A DNA stretch of 64,000 bases from Bradyrhizobium arachidis (GCF_024758505.1 NZ_CP077970.1:7812001-7876000), one strand, 5' to 3'. Positions 9,419 to 20,276 are shown, counted from the stretch's first letter. Notes: a model not told the origin generated them from the letters alone. Numbers and translations: made by a program.

Positions 9419-9970
9419 TCAGCGTCCCTGTTTGTCGAGCCAGCGGCGCAGCAGGCGCACGTTGCGCATGTTGGCGCGGAACATGACGTCAAAGGCATCG
9501 CCGGCGAACGGCACCATGCCGACGACACCGTCGACCGCGACATTGCCGAGCATCCGCGCCGTGAGATACCAGGGCGCGCCCAGCGCGCGCGCCTCGCGCA
9601 CCAGCCACAGCGAGATCGCGGTCGTGATGATATCGCCGACCACCGGGATCAGGCCGATCAGGCCATCGATGCCATAACGGATGTTGGTGCCGGGCAGCAC
9701 GAAGGCGATATCGAGCAGTTTTGCGAGCGCCTCGAGCCGCGCCAGCCGCTGCTCCCGCGTCAGATTGCCGAAGGGATTGGCGAATGAACCGTCCCTGCTG
9801 AACTCGAAGCCGAACTCGCGAAATCCCTGCTCCAGCGTCTCGGGCCGGATCTCGTGCCCCTCCTGATCGATGATCGGCCCGCGCGCCTCGCGCCCGCTGA
9901 AGGTCGCACGCGAGGTGTTCCCCGAACGGCGCCGTCCGCGCACTGAAATCTCGTCATCGGGCATGGTCAT
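9419..9970 (-). CDS. DUF4112 domain protein
   Basis: A 183-residue protein whose C-terminal half matches the DUF4112 pattern: LAKLLDIAFVLPGTNIRYGIDGLIGLIPVVGD, a second helix ISLWLVREARALGA, and VGMVPFAGDAFDVMFRANMRN. Two amphipathic or membrane-associated segments lie at about residues 90-120 and 140-165. The arginine-rich N terminus (about residues 1-30) is not conserved-looking. Function is unknown. An alternative start lies two codons in, at 9964. Confidence 0.8.
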   Translation of the reverse strand: MTMPDDEISVRGRRRSGNTSRATFSGREARGPIIDQEGHEIRPETLEQGFREFGFEFSRDGSFANPFGNLTREQRLARLEALAKLLDIAFVLPGTNIRYGIDGLIGLIPVVGDIITTAISLWLVREARALGAPWYLTARMLGNVAVDGVVGMVPFAGDAFDVMFRANMRNVRLLRRWLDKQGR

Positions 9971-10023
9971 GGTCCCCGGTCAACGCACGGGTGCGGCCGA
10001 GGTTGCTGCGGCGGAGTGGCCAC

Positions 10024-10449
10024 TCACGCCGATGCCGCCGCCGGCTGCGGCTCGTCGATATATTTGTGCACGACCCAGGACGAGATCACTGCCGGCACGA
10101 AGCCGACCAGCCCATAGAGGATGAACTGCACCGCACCGCTCTCCGATCCGCGCGAGCCATAGGTGAAGACGGCCAGGAAGAATGCGGTGATCCCGACCAG
10201 CAGGATGCGCAGCACCGGCCCGACGCGCTTGATGTGCAGGAGGATGTCATCAACCGCACCGATCATCAGCGCCGGCAGGAAGCCGAACAAATAGCTGTAT
10301 TGCAGGGTCTTGAAGAACACCACGAACAGCTTACCGACCTCGCCCAGACTGGTCTGGGTCCAGTAGCCGGACTGATAGGTGGTCGTCAGCAGCAGCAGAA
10401 AGCCGCCGATGAACGGGACGACCAGCGCAAAAACCAGATAGCGTTTCAT
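10024..10449 (-). CDS. Four-helix membrane protein, unknown function
   Basis: A 141-residue integral membrane protein with about four transmembrane helices: YLVFALVVPFIGGFLLLLTT, TLQYSYLFGFLPALMIGAV, ILLVGITAFFLAVFTYG and FILYGLVGFVPAVISSWVV. The ATG at 10449 (MKRYLVF) is chosen over one nine codons upstream because AGGGG stands at the right distance. It resembles uncharacterised Bradyrhizobium membrane proteins of the DUF5413 type, though I am not certain of the family. It is divergent from the histidine kinase at 10735. Confidence 0.65.
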   Translation of the reverse strand: MKRYLVFALVVPFIGGFLLLLTTTYQSGYWTQTSLGEVGKLFVVFFKTLQYSYLFGFLPALMIGAVDDILLHIKRVGPVLRILLVGITAFFLAVFTYGSRGSESGAVQFILYGLVGFVPAVISSWVVHKYIDEPQPAAASA

Positions 10450-10734
10450 CAAGCACCCCTTACTCGGACACCGCAATTATAGCAGCGCGCCCCAAAGCTT
10501 GGATAGCCGTTCGCATAGAACGGAGCCAGCGCCGCGAAGGTCCATAAGCTCCCGGCAGCGGCCTCATCAGCCCGGCCTGCCGATTACGATCGCGCGCTGA
10601 AACTGTCGCCGGCTCGCGCAGGGTCAGCAACTCGCCGAGGGCGCATCGCGGCAACCGGCCGCAGGGCGCGGCATCGCAGTAGCCGCGGCCTTGCGAGCGC
10701 ACAGCCTACGTGCAACGCTGCTGCAATCGGTAGA

Positions 10735-12654
10735 ATGTTGGCTGCAATCAAAGAAATTGCACGAGCTTCGAGTACGATAGTGGCCGGCCCTCGGCGTAGA
10801 ATATTGCGGCATGTCGTTATCTGCATCCTGACGGCGATGCTGTCCGTTGCGCTTGCACGGACGGCTCACGCCGAGCCGAAGCGCGTGCTGGTGCTGCATT
10901 CCTACGGTCAGAACTTCAAGCCGTGGCGGGACTACGCGGTTGCGCTGCGCCAGGAGTTCGAGCGCCAGTCGCGCTGGCCGATCGACGTCCAGGATTTTTC
11001 GGTCGTCACCGCCCGCTTCGACGACAAGAGCGTCGAGACCCAGTTCGTCGAATATCTCGGCGCGCTGTTCGCACACGGCGCGCCCGACCTCATCGTGGCG
11101 ATCGGGGCGCCAGCGGCCCTGTTCGTGCAGCAGCATCGGGCAGGCCTGTTTCCCTCGGTCCCGATGGTCCTGACCGCCGTCGAGGAACGGCGGGTACGGC
11201 AGTCGGCATTGACGGACAATGATGCTGTCGTTGCCGTGAAGCAGGATCTTCCGGCGCTGTTTGCCAACATTCTCCGGCTGCGCCCGGAGACGAAGACCGT
11301 TGCCGTGGTGATCGGCGACTCCCCGAACGAGCGCTTCTGGCTCAGCGAATTCCGCCGCGAGATCGAACCGACGCTCTCCAACGTCAAGATGGTGTTCTGG
11401 AACGACAAATCCTTCCCCGACATTCTGAAGCAGGCCGCCACGCTGCCGCCGAACAGCGCGATCTTCTGGGTGCAGTTGCAAGTGGACGGGACCGGCGCCG
11501 TGCACGAAGGCGAACGTGCCCTGAAGCACATCCACGATGTCGCCAACGCGCCGATCTTCTCCTATGACGAGTCCTTCTTCGGCGGCGAGACCGTCGGCGG
11601 TCCAATGACGTCGGCGGCCAAGTCCGGCCACAAGACGGCGGAGGTCGCGCTCAGAATTCTCGGTGGCGAAAAGCCTGATGACATCAAGACGCCGACGCTC
11701 GAATACGGCCCGCCAAGATATGATTGGCGGCAGTTGCAGCGCTGGAACATCCCCGAGAGCCGGCTTCCGCCTGACAGCGAGGTGGAGTTTCGCCCGCCGA
11801 CGGCATGGGCACCCTATCGCTGGCAGATCAGCCTCATCGCGGCCGTGATCCTGCTTCAGGCAGCGCTCATCAGCATCCTCGTCCACGAACGCCGCCGGCG
11901 GCTGCTCGCCGAGGTCCAGGCGCGGCAGCGCTCGGCGGAGCTGGCGCACATCAATCGTTTCACGATGGCGGGCGAGCTGACCGCCTCGATCGCGCACGAA
12001 CTCAACCAGCCGCTCGGCGCGATCCTGACCAATGCCGAGAGCGCGGCCTTGATGCTGAAATCCGACACGCCCGACCTCAAGGAGCTGCGCGAGATCGTCG
12101 AGGACATCAGGCGCGACGACTCGCGCGCGAGCGAAGTCATCATCCGCCTGCGCAGCCTGCTCAAGAAGGCGCCGTTCGAGCAACGCGATCTCGATCTCAA
12201 CCAGGTCGCGCGGGAGACGATCGAATTCCTCCAGCCGCTGGCCACCGCGCGCGATGTCGAGCTCGACCCGGGGATCGCCGCAGGCGCGCTGCCGATCCGG
12301 GGCGACCGGGTCCAGCTTCAGCAGGTGATCATGAACCTGATCGTCAATGCCATCGATGCGATCTCCGGCGCGGCGGGCCCAAAGCGCCGGATCGGATTGC
12401 GGACCGCACGGGTCGGCGAGTTCGCCGAAATCGGCGTCTGCGATAACGGCCCTGGCATCCTGCTCGACAGGTTCGACAAGGTGTTCGAGCCGTTCTTCAC
12501 CACCAAGCCGCAAGGCATGGGCATGGGCCTGGCCATCGCCCGCACCATCGTGGAAGCCCATCACGGACGGATCGCGGCCGAGAACAAGGCCGAGGGAGGC
12601 GCGGTGTTCCGCATCATCCTGCCGCTCGCCGCGCCGGGACGCGGGCGGTCCTGA
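10735..12654 (+). CDS. Sensor histidine kinase with ABC substrate-binding-like sensor domain (copy 1)
   Basis: A 639-residue hybrid. After an N-terminal signal anchor (about residues 25-46), residues 48-355 resemble the periplasmic binding proteins of the ABC_sub_bind family (RVLVLHSYGQNFKPW, DLIVAIGAPAALFVQ, ILGGEKPDDIKTP). A second helix at about 362-383 leads to a FixL/NtrB-like kinase core: H421 in SIAHELNQPLG, N-box NLIVNAIDAI with N538, DNGPGI (570-575), FEPFF and GMGMGLAIARTIVEAHHG. No receiver or response-regulator gene is adjacent. It aligns without gaps, from about residue 48 to its C-terminal region, to the kinase at 13585-15423. It should sense a periplasmic ligand and phosphorylate an unidentified partner. 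The start is uncertain; GTG at 10780 is possible. Confidence 0.88.
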   Translation: MLAAIKEIARASSTIVAGPRRRILRHVVICILTAMLSVALARTAHAEPKRVLVLHSYGQNFKPWRDYAVALRQEFERQSRWPIDVQDFSVVTARFDDKSVETQFVEYLGALFAHGAPDLIVAIGAPAALFVQQHRAGLFPSVPMVLTAVEERRVRQSALTDNDAVVAVKQDLPALFANILRLRPETKTVAVVIGDSPNERFWLSEFRREIEPTLSNVKMVFWNDKSFPDILKQAATLPPNSAIFWVQLQVDGTGAVHEGERALKHIHDVANAPIFSYDESFFGGETVGGPMTSAAKSGHKTAEVALRILGGEKPDDIKTPTLEYGPPRYDWRQLQRWNIPESRLPPDSEVEFRPPTAWAPYRWQISLIAAVILLQAALISILVHERRRRLLAEVQARQRSAELAHINRFTMAGELTASIAHELNQPLGAILTNAESAALMLKSDTPDLKELREIVEDIRRDDSRASEVIIRLRSLLKKAPFEQRDLDLNQVARETIEFLQPLATARDVELDPGIAAGALPIRGDRVQLQQVIMNLIVNAIDAISGAAGPKRRIGLRTARVGEFAEIGVCDNGPGILLDRFDKVFEPFFTTKPQGMGMGLAIARTIVEAHHGRIAAENKAEGGAVFRIILPLAAPGRGRS

Positions 12655-12743
12655 CCGGCCGGAAACCGGCCGGAACAAGTGCCCGCCCTGCCGAGTTGGG
12701 ACAGACTTCCAAGGAGCTTCCTGCAACCGACGCGGAGCGAGCG

Positions 12744-12986
12744 ATGCGTGGTCTGATCATGGGACTAGCCGTCATCACCATGGCCGTAACGGGCCTTGTG
12801 AGCGCGCCGGCCTTCGCGCAAGGGCATGCCGGCACCAAAACGGAGCAGCAGGCCTGCTCGCGCGACGCCTCGCGGCTGTGCCGCAAGGAGCTCGGCAATG
12901 ACGGTGCAGTGCAATCGTGCCTGCAGGCCAACCGCAGCAAGCTGTCGTCGTCATGCCGCAAGGTGTTCGAGAGCCACGGCATGTAA
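12744..12986 (+). CDS. Small secreted four-cysteine protein (copy 1)
   Basis: An 80-residue protein with a Sec signal peptide (about residues 1-25, cleavage after APAFA) and four cysteines, C38, C46, C59 and C71, spaced C-x7-C-x12-C-x11-C. This fits the cysteine-rich repeat first seen in Golgi apparatus protein 1 (Cys_rich_FGFR) and found in short rhizobial exported proteins. Two disulfides in the periplasm are likely. The ATG at 12744 is chosen because the signal peptide starts there. It lies 89 bases after the kinase gene and may share its transcript. Its stop codon falls inside a 13-bp tandem repeat. Confidence 0.75.
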   Translation: MRGLIMGLAVITMAVTGLVSAPAFAQGHAGTKTEQQACSRDASRLCRKELGNDGAVQSCLQANRSKLSSSCRKVFESHGM

Positions 12987-13017
12987 CTTTGGCATGTAAT
13001 TTTGGCATGTGATTTTT
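12978..13017. repeat. Three 13-bp tandem repeats, GGCATGTAAYTTT
   Basis: Units GGCATGTAACTTT (12978-12990), GGCATGTAATTTT (12991-13003) and GGCATGTGATTTT (13004-13016) run head to tail. The first contains the stop codon of the small cysteine-rich gene. Possible roles are a protein-binding array or slippage products; no terminator-like fold is evident. Confidence 0.8.
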
Positions 13018-13265
13018 CGGAGCTTGCGTGACGAACGCGCAACAATCGTGAAATCGTTTGCGTGAGCCATTGAAGCTTCGCCGCAATCGCGCATAATTTG
13101 ATTCGGGCGGCGCAGCACTTTCGATTCGACAGACATCGCAGATCGAACAACCACACACGGACGGATAGTCCGGTGCCGGTGATGACATGCGGCAGCGCAA
13201 GCCGCGTGCGGCGCCCCAAATACAAGCGGCCTGTCCGGCCGCGGAACCTCGGGGACGCATTTCAC

Positions 13266-13562
13266 ATGTCAAGCTACCGGATCGCAAACTACCGGATTAT
13301 CAGGATCGCCACACTCGTTGCGCTCGCCACGTCGGCCGCTGCGCTCGCCACCTCACCCAGCCTCGCCTTCACGCAGGAAGCGCAGCAGATGTGCTCGGGC
13401 GATGCGATGCGGCTGTGCTCCGCCGAAATCCCCGACATCCCGCGGATCACCGCCTGCATGGTGCGGAACAAGTCCCAGGTCAGCCCGGGCTGCCGTGCGG
13501 TGATGGACCGGGAAGCGGCCGCCGCGGCGGCAGCGCGGAAGCGAGCGGCCGCGGTGGACTAG
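13266..13562 (+). CDS. Small secreted four-cysteine protein (copy 2)
   Basis: A 98-residue paralogue of the protein at 12744. The signal peptide (about residues 1-35, rich in alanine) is followed by C43, C51, C64 and C76 with the identical spacing C-x7-C-x12-C-x11-C, sharing the patterns C-S-x-D-A-x-R-L-C and C-R-x-V around the first and last cysteines. The C-terminal tail DREAAAAAAARKRAAAVD is low complexity. The ATG at 13266 (MSSYRIANYR) is chosen because the upstream in-frame extension is not signal-like. It ends 22 bases before the converging kinase gene. Function is unknown; periplasmic location is inferred. Confidence 0.72.
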   Translation: MSSYRIANYRIIRIATLVALATSAAALATSPSLAFTQEAQQMCSGDAMRLCSAEIPDIPRITACMVRNKSQVSPGCRAVMDREAAAAAAARKRAAAVD

Positions 13563-13584
13563 AGCCAGGTGACCGCCGCTTGCC

Positions 13585-15423
13585 TCAGGCGAGCGGCAGC
13601 CTGATGCGGAATCGCGCGCCACCCTTGGCATCGTTCTCGGCCAAGAGTTGTCCCGCGTGAGCCTCCACGATGGTTCGCGCGATGGACAGGCCAATCCCCA
13701 TGCCGTGCTCCTTGGTCGTGAAGAACGGCTGGAACACGTCCGACAGCTTGTCCGGGGCAATGCCGGGACCGGAATCGGCAATCGAAACCTCGGCGAAATT
13801 GCCGCTGCGATCGGTCCTGACGACAATGTGGCGCTCCGCCGTCGGCATGCCGGCCATCGCGTCGATGGCGTTGACGACCAGGTTCAGGATCACCTGCTGG
13901 AGCTGAATCCGGTCTCCCCTGACGACGAGCGGTGCGGGCTCGAGCGCCCTGTCGACGCCGACCTGCCGGCCAACGGTGAGGGCAGCAAGGAACTCCAGGG
14001 TCTCGCCGACGATCGCGTTGAGATCGACCTCGCGCAGCTCGAAGGGAGTCTTCTTCAGCAGACTTCGCAGGCGCAGAATGACCTCGCTGGCACGCTCTTC
14101 GTCGCGGCGGATGTCGGCCACGATCTCCCTGATTTCGGCGATGTCGGGCGCGGCCGATTTGACCATCAGCTCCATGGTCTCGGCGTTGGTGCGAATGGCG
14201 CCGAGCGGCTGGTTGATCTCATGCGCGATCGAGGCGGTCAGCTCGTTGGCCGTCGTGAACCGGTTGACGTGGGCAAGCTCCGACATGCGCTGCCGGGATT
14301 GCACCTCGGCAAGGAGCCGGCGCCCTCGCTCATGCACGAGCAGCGTGATCAGCAGCGCCTGGGCCAGGACCACGGAGCAGATCAGCATGATCTGCCAGCG
14401 ATAGGTCTCCCAGGTGGAGGGCTCGCGGAAATCGACCTCGCTACCTGCTGGCAAGATGCGCTCGCTGACGTTCCAGCGCTTCAATTCCCGCCAGTCGTAT
14501 TTGGGCGGCTGAAAATCGCTGGGCGGGGTCTTGATGTCCCCCGGCTTCTCGCCGCCAAGGATGCGCATCGCGACAGACGCGGTTCGCCTGCCTCCCTCGG
14601 CCGGTGAATGCATTGGCCCGCCAATGATCTCCCGGCCGAAGAAGGCCTGATCCGTGGTGAAGATCGGCGCGTTGGCGACCGCATATAATCGTGTCAGCGC
14701 CCGGTCGCCCTCGTGGCCGACGCCCGCCCCATCGATGATCATTTGAAACCAGAAGATCGCCGAGTGCGCAGGAAGCGCGGCAATCTGCTTCAGCATCTCC
14801 TCGAAGGACAGCTTGTCGTACCACCTGATATCGACGCGCGACTCCAGCGGCTTCAACTCCCGGCGCATCTCGTTCTGCCAGACGAGCTCGTTGGGAGAGT
14901 TGCCGTTCACCATCGCGATGACGCGCGTCTCCGGCGCAATCGCGAGGAAGCTTTCGAAGAGGTAGCGAAAGTCGTGCCTGACCGCGACGACCGTATCGTT
15001 CTCGGTCAGGTTCGCGAACTGGATGCGGCGCTGCTCGACCGCCGTGAACAGCATCGGCGCGGCCGGAAACAGCTTCTGCCGGTGGCGCTGGATGAAGACG
15101 GCGGCCGGCGCGCCGATGCAGATGATCAGCTCGGGCGGCTTGTCGGCGTAGAGCGCGTGAAGATATTCGACGAACGGAAGGTCCGGATTGGAATCGGTGG
15201 TGCGGGCCGCGATCAGCGAATGTTCCTGCACATCCAGGACCCAGGGCGACTGCCGGTCCAGCTCGGCCCGAATGGCCCGCACGTATTCATTCCACGGCCG
15301 GAATTCACGGCCGAAGGAATGCAGGATCATGACGCGCTTGTGCTCGGCAGCCGCCGCATCGAGCAATGTCAATGCGTAGACCAGTGTCGCAACGCACAAT
15401 CTGACAAGCGATGACCGGGCCAT
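13585..15423 (-). CDS. Sensor histidine kinase with ABC substrate-binding-like sensor domain (copy 2)
   Basis: A 612-residue paralogue of the kinase at 10735. From residue 28 to its C-terminal region the two proteins align at a constant offset of 20 with no gap that I can see. Signal peptide or anchor at residues 1-26; substrate-binding-like sensor at about 28-335 (RVMILHSFGREFRPW, ICIGAPAAVFIQRH); helix at about 342-363; then H401 in SIAHEINQPLG, N-box NLVVNAIDAM, DSGPGI, FQPFFTTKEHGMGIGLSIARTIVEAHAG. All catalytic boxes look intact. It is transcribed toward copy 1, with the two four-cysteine genes between. No dedicated response regulator is adjacent. Confidence 0.88.
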   Translation of the reverse strand: MARSSLVRLCVATLVYALTLLDAAAAEHKRVMILHSFGREFRPWNEYVRAIRAELDRQSPWVLDVQEHSLIAARTTDSNPDLPFVEYLHALYADKPPELIICIGAPAAVFIQRHRQKLFPAAPMLFTAVEQRRIQFANLTENDTVVAVRHDFRYLFESFLAIAPETRVIAMVNGNSPNELVWQNEMRRELKPLESRVDIRWYDKLSFEEMLKQIAALPAHSAIFWFQMIIDGAGVGHEGDRALTRLYAVANAPIFTTDQAFFGREIIGGPMHSPAEGGRRTASVAMRILGGEKPGDIKTPPSDFQPPKYDWRELKRWNVSERILPAGSEVDFREPSTWETYRWQIMLICSVVLAQALLITLLVHERGRRLLAEVQSRQRMSELAHVNRFTTANELTASIAHEINQPLGAIRTNAETMELMVKSAAPDIAEIREIVADIRRDEERASEVILRLRSLLKKTPFELREVDLNAIVGETLEFLAALTVGRQVGVDRALEPAPLVVRGDRIQLQQVILNLVVNAIDAMAGMPTAERHIVVRTDRSGNFAEVSIADSGPGIAPDKLSDVFQPFFTTKEHGMGIGLSIARTIVEAHAGQLLAENDAKGGARFRIRLPLA

Positions 15424-15526
15424 GAACCGAGGTACGCAATACGCTCAAGCAAAGGACGCCGGAGCCATTGTAGATCACGGGGTTCGGCTACAACAGCGTC
15501 GATCCATGACGCTTTCGGCTAAGCCC

Positions 15527-17140
15527 TTACTCCCCCCAGGCCGCGAACGCGTCGTTGAAGGCGCGCTCGCCGGGGGCGCCCTTTTCGATCGCGATGATGG
15601 CGCGGCGCTGGTTGGTATAGACCAGCGGGATGTCGAACCAGGAACGCTCCTTCAGGAGCTGGATGTTGCGGGCGCGGTCGGCTTCGACATTGGAGAGGCC
15701 GACCAGGAAGAAGCCGTCGGTGACCTTGACGGCGAGGCCCGCGAGCGGGGTGCCGCGCGCCTGCTCGTTCGACTTCATCAAAATGCCCGGCACGTTGGAG
15801 ACGCCGCCGCCCGGGAAATCCGGAGGCAGGATGAAGGTCAATTCGGCCGTGTGACTCGCCGGCAGCGACGAGTCGGTGTTGCGGCGGAACGACATCGTCA
15901 TCTTGAACTTGCGGTCGGGAATCTCGATGTCGGCGCGCACGGCGATGTCGGCCTTCTGGTTGCCGGACGCCTTGATCGGCTCGGTCCGCCACACCACGGA
16001 GCCGACGAACTGCTTGCCCTTCGGATCGGACGGATCCTCGTCATAGAGCACGACGCGCTGCGCCACCGGGGCCGCCGGCTGCTCGCTCGACGACGGCTGG
16101 CCGACACGATCGGGAATCTTCGGCTTGCTCTGCGGCTGCGACGGGTCCTTCGGCGCCTCCACCACCTGCGTGGCCGACGGCTTGAACAGGCCGCTCACGG
16201 TCTGCACGATCGACTTGCCGGCGACGAGGGCCACTCCGATCAGGACCAGCACGATGCCGAGCGCAATCGCGCTCTTGAATGGAAATCCCGAGCGGGGCTT
16301 CTTGACGTCACGGACCGGGATGCGCGGGCGCGGCGACGGCGGCTGCGGCGTGTAGCGCTCGGCCTCCTCCGCCGACTCGTCATAGGAATAGGGCACGTCC
16401 GGCGGCTCGCCGGCGCGGTTCTCCAGGCTGGGCTCGAGCCGGTCGAATTCCGGCGAGGGCGACGGCACGTTGGCGTAGGTCCGGCGCGCGGCGCGATTGG
16501 CCTGTTGCGCGGCACGGCCGAGGTCGTCGGCATCGGCGGTGATGTCGCGGAAACCGCGCACGCCCGGCGCCTGCGGAGGCAGCGGCGGCGGCGGCGCACC
16601 TTCGGGCGGACGGCGTGAGGCGGCGGAGCGATCACGCCCTCCGGGCGCAGGCGGCTCCGGCATTGGTGGCGGCGGAGCCTGCGGGCCTTGCGAACGCGGC
16701 GGCTCAGCGCGCGGCGGGCGCGCCTGACGCTGGGCATCGCGATCGCTGGAATCATCGGGCCGCTCGCCGCGCGGCGGTGCGGCCGGGCGCGAAGCACGCG
16801 GCGGTGGAGCGGACGGCGAGGCCGGCTGTTGCGCGCCCTCGGCAGCGCGGGCGCTGGCCCGGCGGAAGGCGTCGCCGCTGCCGCTACCGGTGCGCGCACC
16901 ACCCGGGCGCGAGGCGTCGCGGGCGCGCTGGGCGGCTTCCGATTCGACCTTGCGCACGGCCTCTTCGAGCGACAGCCGCTCGCGGGTGATCTCGGATTCG
17001 GAGAGCGGCGGCTGTACGCTGCGCAGTTGCGCGATCAGCGCCGTGCGCGCCCGTTCATAGAGCGCGCGACGGCTTTCGCCGGGAGCGTTGGGGTCCAGGG
17101 CGGCAATAGCGCGGGCGATCAGCGGATAGTAATCAGCCAT
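15527..17140 (-). CDS. Proline-rich single-pass membrane protein, unknown function
   Basis: A 537-residue conserved hypothetical. Residues 1-75 look helical and charged (LSLEEAVRKVESEAAQRAR). Residues 80-285 are low complexity and proline/arginine-rich. One transmembrane helix follows at about 295-318 (AIALGIVLVLIGVALVAG). The C-terminal part of about 190 residues is compact and predicted periplasmic (VVLYDEDPSDPKGKQFVGSVVW, DIEIPDRKFKMTMSFRRN). No known domain is recognised. It lies 37 bases downstream of purA on the same strand, so co-transcription with purA is likely. Its basic linker suggests an intracellular scaffold role, but that is inference. Confidence 0.75.
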   Translation of the reverse strand: MADYYPLIARAIAALDPNAPGESRRALYERARTALIAQLRSVQPPLSESEITRERLSLEEAVRKVESEAAQRARDASRPGGARTGSGSGDAFRRASARAAEGAQQPASPSAPPPRASRPAAPPRGERPDDSSDRDAQRQARPPRAEPPRSQGPQAPPPPMPEPPAPGGRDRSAASRRPPEGAPPPPLPPQAPGVRGFRDITADADDLGRAAQQANRAARRTYANVPSPSPEFDRLEPSLENRAGEPPDVPYSYDESAEEAERYTPQPPSPRPRIPVRDVKKPRSGFPFKSAIALGIVLVLIGVALVAGKSIVQTVSGLFKPSATQVVEAPKDPSQPQSKPKIPDRVGQPSSSEQPAAPVAQRVVLYDEDPSDPKGKQFVGSVVWRTEPIKASGNQKADIAVRADIEIPDRKFKMTMSFRRNTDSSLPASHTAELTFILPPDFPGGGVSNVPGILMKSNEQARGTPLAGLAVKVTDGFFLVGLSNVEADRARNIQLLKERSWFDIPLVYTNQRRAIIAIEKGAPGERAFNDAFAAWGE

Positions 17141-17177
17141 TTCAACTCAACTATGCGCACGTCCCGGTAAGAGATCG

Positions 17178-18867
<1,690 letters not shown>

Positions 18868-19827
18868 ATGAACCGGGCTTCGTCTCATCCCATGTCCGCC
18901 AGCGAGCAAACCACCGGCATTGCCGTGCCGGGGCACCAGCCCTGGATCGCCAACCAGCCTTATCTGCTGCTCAGCATCACCGCGCTGTGCTGGGCCGGCA
19001 ACGCCATCGTCGGCCGGCTCGCCGCCGGCCATATCCCGCCGGTGACGCTGTCCTTCCTGCGCTGGACCTTCGCGTTCCTGCTGGTGCTGCCCTTCGCCTG
19101 GAAGCATCTGGCTAGGGACTGGCCCGCGATCCGCGGCAAGCTCGGATTGATGATCGTGCTGTCGATCACCGGCATCGGCGCCTTCAATACCTTGCAATAC
19201 TGGGCGCTGGAGCACACCGAGGCGCTCAACACGCTGCTGCTGCAGTCGGCCGCGCCCCTGGTCGTGGCGCTGTGGTCGCTGGCGATCCTCGGCGTCAGGC
19301 TGACGGCGACGCAGACATTCGGCGTGCTGCTGTCGCTGTGTGGCGTGCTCACCATCCTGCTGCGCGGCGATTTCACCACGCTGTCGAATATCGCGTTCAA
19401 CAAGGGCGACCTCATCTTCATGGTCGCCCTGATCATCTTCGCGCTCTATTCGGTGCTGACCCTGAAGCGGCCCGCGATCCACGGCCTCTCCTTCCTCGCC
19501 TTCACCTTCGGCTGTGGCGCGGCCTGCCTCATCCCGCTGGAAATCTGGGAACTGTCCGCCCGTCCCGTGATGAAGCTCGACGCGCCTAACCTGCTGACGC
19601 TGGTCTACGTCGCGGTGTTTCCCTCCACCCTCGCCTACCTCTGTTTCAACCGCGGCGTTGCGCTGATCGGCGCCAACCGCGCCGCGCCCTTCTTCCATGT
19701 CGTGCCGGTGTTCGGCTCGATCATGGCGATGATCTTCCTCGGCGAGCTTCCGCAGGCCTTCCACTTCATAGGCTTCGCGCTGGTGCTCGCAGGCGTGTTC
19801 GTGGCCTCGCGCAAGCAGGCTACTTGA
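18868..19827 (+). CDS. EamA/DMT-family exporter (copy 1)
   Basis: A 319-residue transporter of the drug/metabolite superfamily with ten predicted helices in two EamA repeats; the first begins at NQPYLLLSITALCWAGNAIVGRLAAG and the second near LIFMVALIIFALYSVLTL. Such proteins export small metabolites or amino acids; the substrate is unknown. The nearby gene at 20369 encodes a clear paralogue. The start may be the ATG at 18868 or at 18892; a GC-rich hairpin lies just upstream of the former. Confidence 0.88.
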   Translation: MNRASSHPMSASEQTTGIAVPGHQPWIANQPYLLLSITALCWAGNAIVGRLAAGHIPPVTLSFLRWTFAFLLVLPFAWKHLARDWPAIRGKLGLMIVLSITGIGAFNTLQYWALEHTEALNTLLLQSAAPLVVALWSLAILGVRLTATQTFGVLLSLCGVLTILLRGDFTTLSNIAFNKGDLIFMVALIIFALYSVLTLKRPAIHGLSFLAFTFGCGAACLIPLEIWELSARPVMKLDAPNLLTLVYVAVFPSTLAYLCFNRGVALIGANRAAPFFHVVPVFGSIMAMIFLGELPQAFHFIGFALVLAGVFVASRKQAT

Positions 19828-19874
19828 CGATCCGTCCCAACATTCAGTGTCTAATATATTGACCGGTCAACGCC

Positions 19875-20276
19875 TCAGGCGGTCTTGAATTTGCTGTAGG
19901 CTTCCCTGGTCGCGACGATCACATGCTCGGCACAGCCGTTGCGGCGATGCGGATCGGCGAGCGTTTCGTAAGCGTCCGACGTCATCATGTCGAGGAAGGC
20001 GGCGACGGTAGGATAATGGACCAGCGCGACGAAATCCCAGTTGTGGCCGGCCTGCGGCCCGAGCGCGACCGCCCTGGCATCGCCGGTCCACAGCAGCGTG
20101 CCGCCGCGCGCCTTGATCATCGCCACCGTCACCGCGCTGTAGCGCAAGTAAGCGTCCCAGCCCGAACCGTCGCCGTCGAGCGAGCGCGGATGAAAGCGCA
20201 TCAGGTTCAGCATCACCACGGGCGCGTGCTGATCGAGTTGCGCCAAACCTTCGACGTTCAGGAGATCCACACCCAT
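19875..20276 (-). CDS. DUF1330 domain protein
   Basis: A 133-residue protein with a dimeric ferredoxin-like (DUF1330) pattern: PVVMLNLMRFHPRS near the N terminus and WDFVALVHYPTVAAFLDMMTSDAYETLADPHRRNGCAEHVIVAT toward the C terminus. The family is structurally related to ABM-type small enzymes but has no defined reaction. GGGGAGG precedes the ATG at 20276. It sits antisense between the two EamA exporter genes, divergent from the second. Confidence 0.82.
   Translation of the reverse strand: MGVDLLNVEGLAQLDQHAPVVMLNLMRFHPRSLDGDGSGWDAYLRYSAVTVAMIKARGGTLLWTGDARAVALGPQAGHNWDFVALVHYPTVAAFLDMMTSDAYETLADPHRRNGCAEHVIVATREAYSKFKTA

Noticed and set aside
10624..12726. 700-codon open frame antisense to the first histidine kinase
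   Set aside because: Same reason: shadow of a real gene; composition is His/Arg/Asp-rich with no domain.
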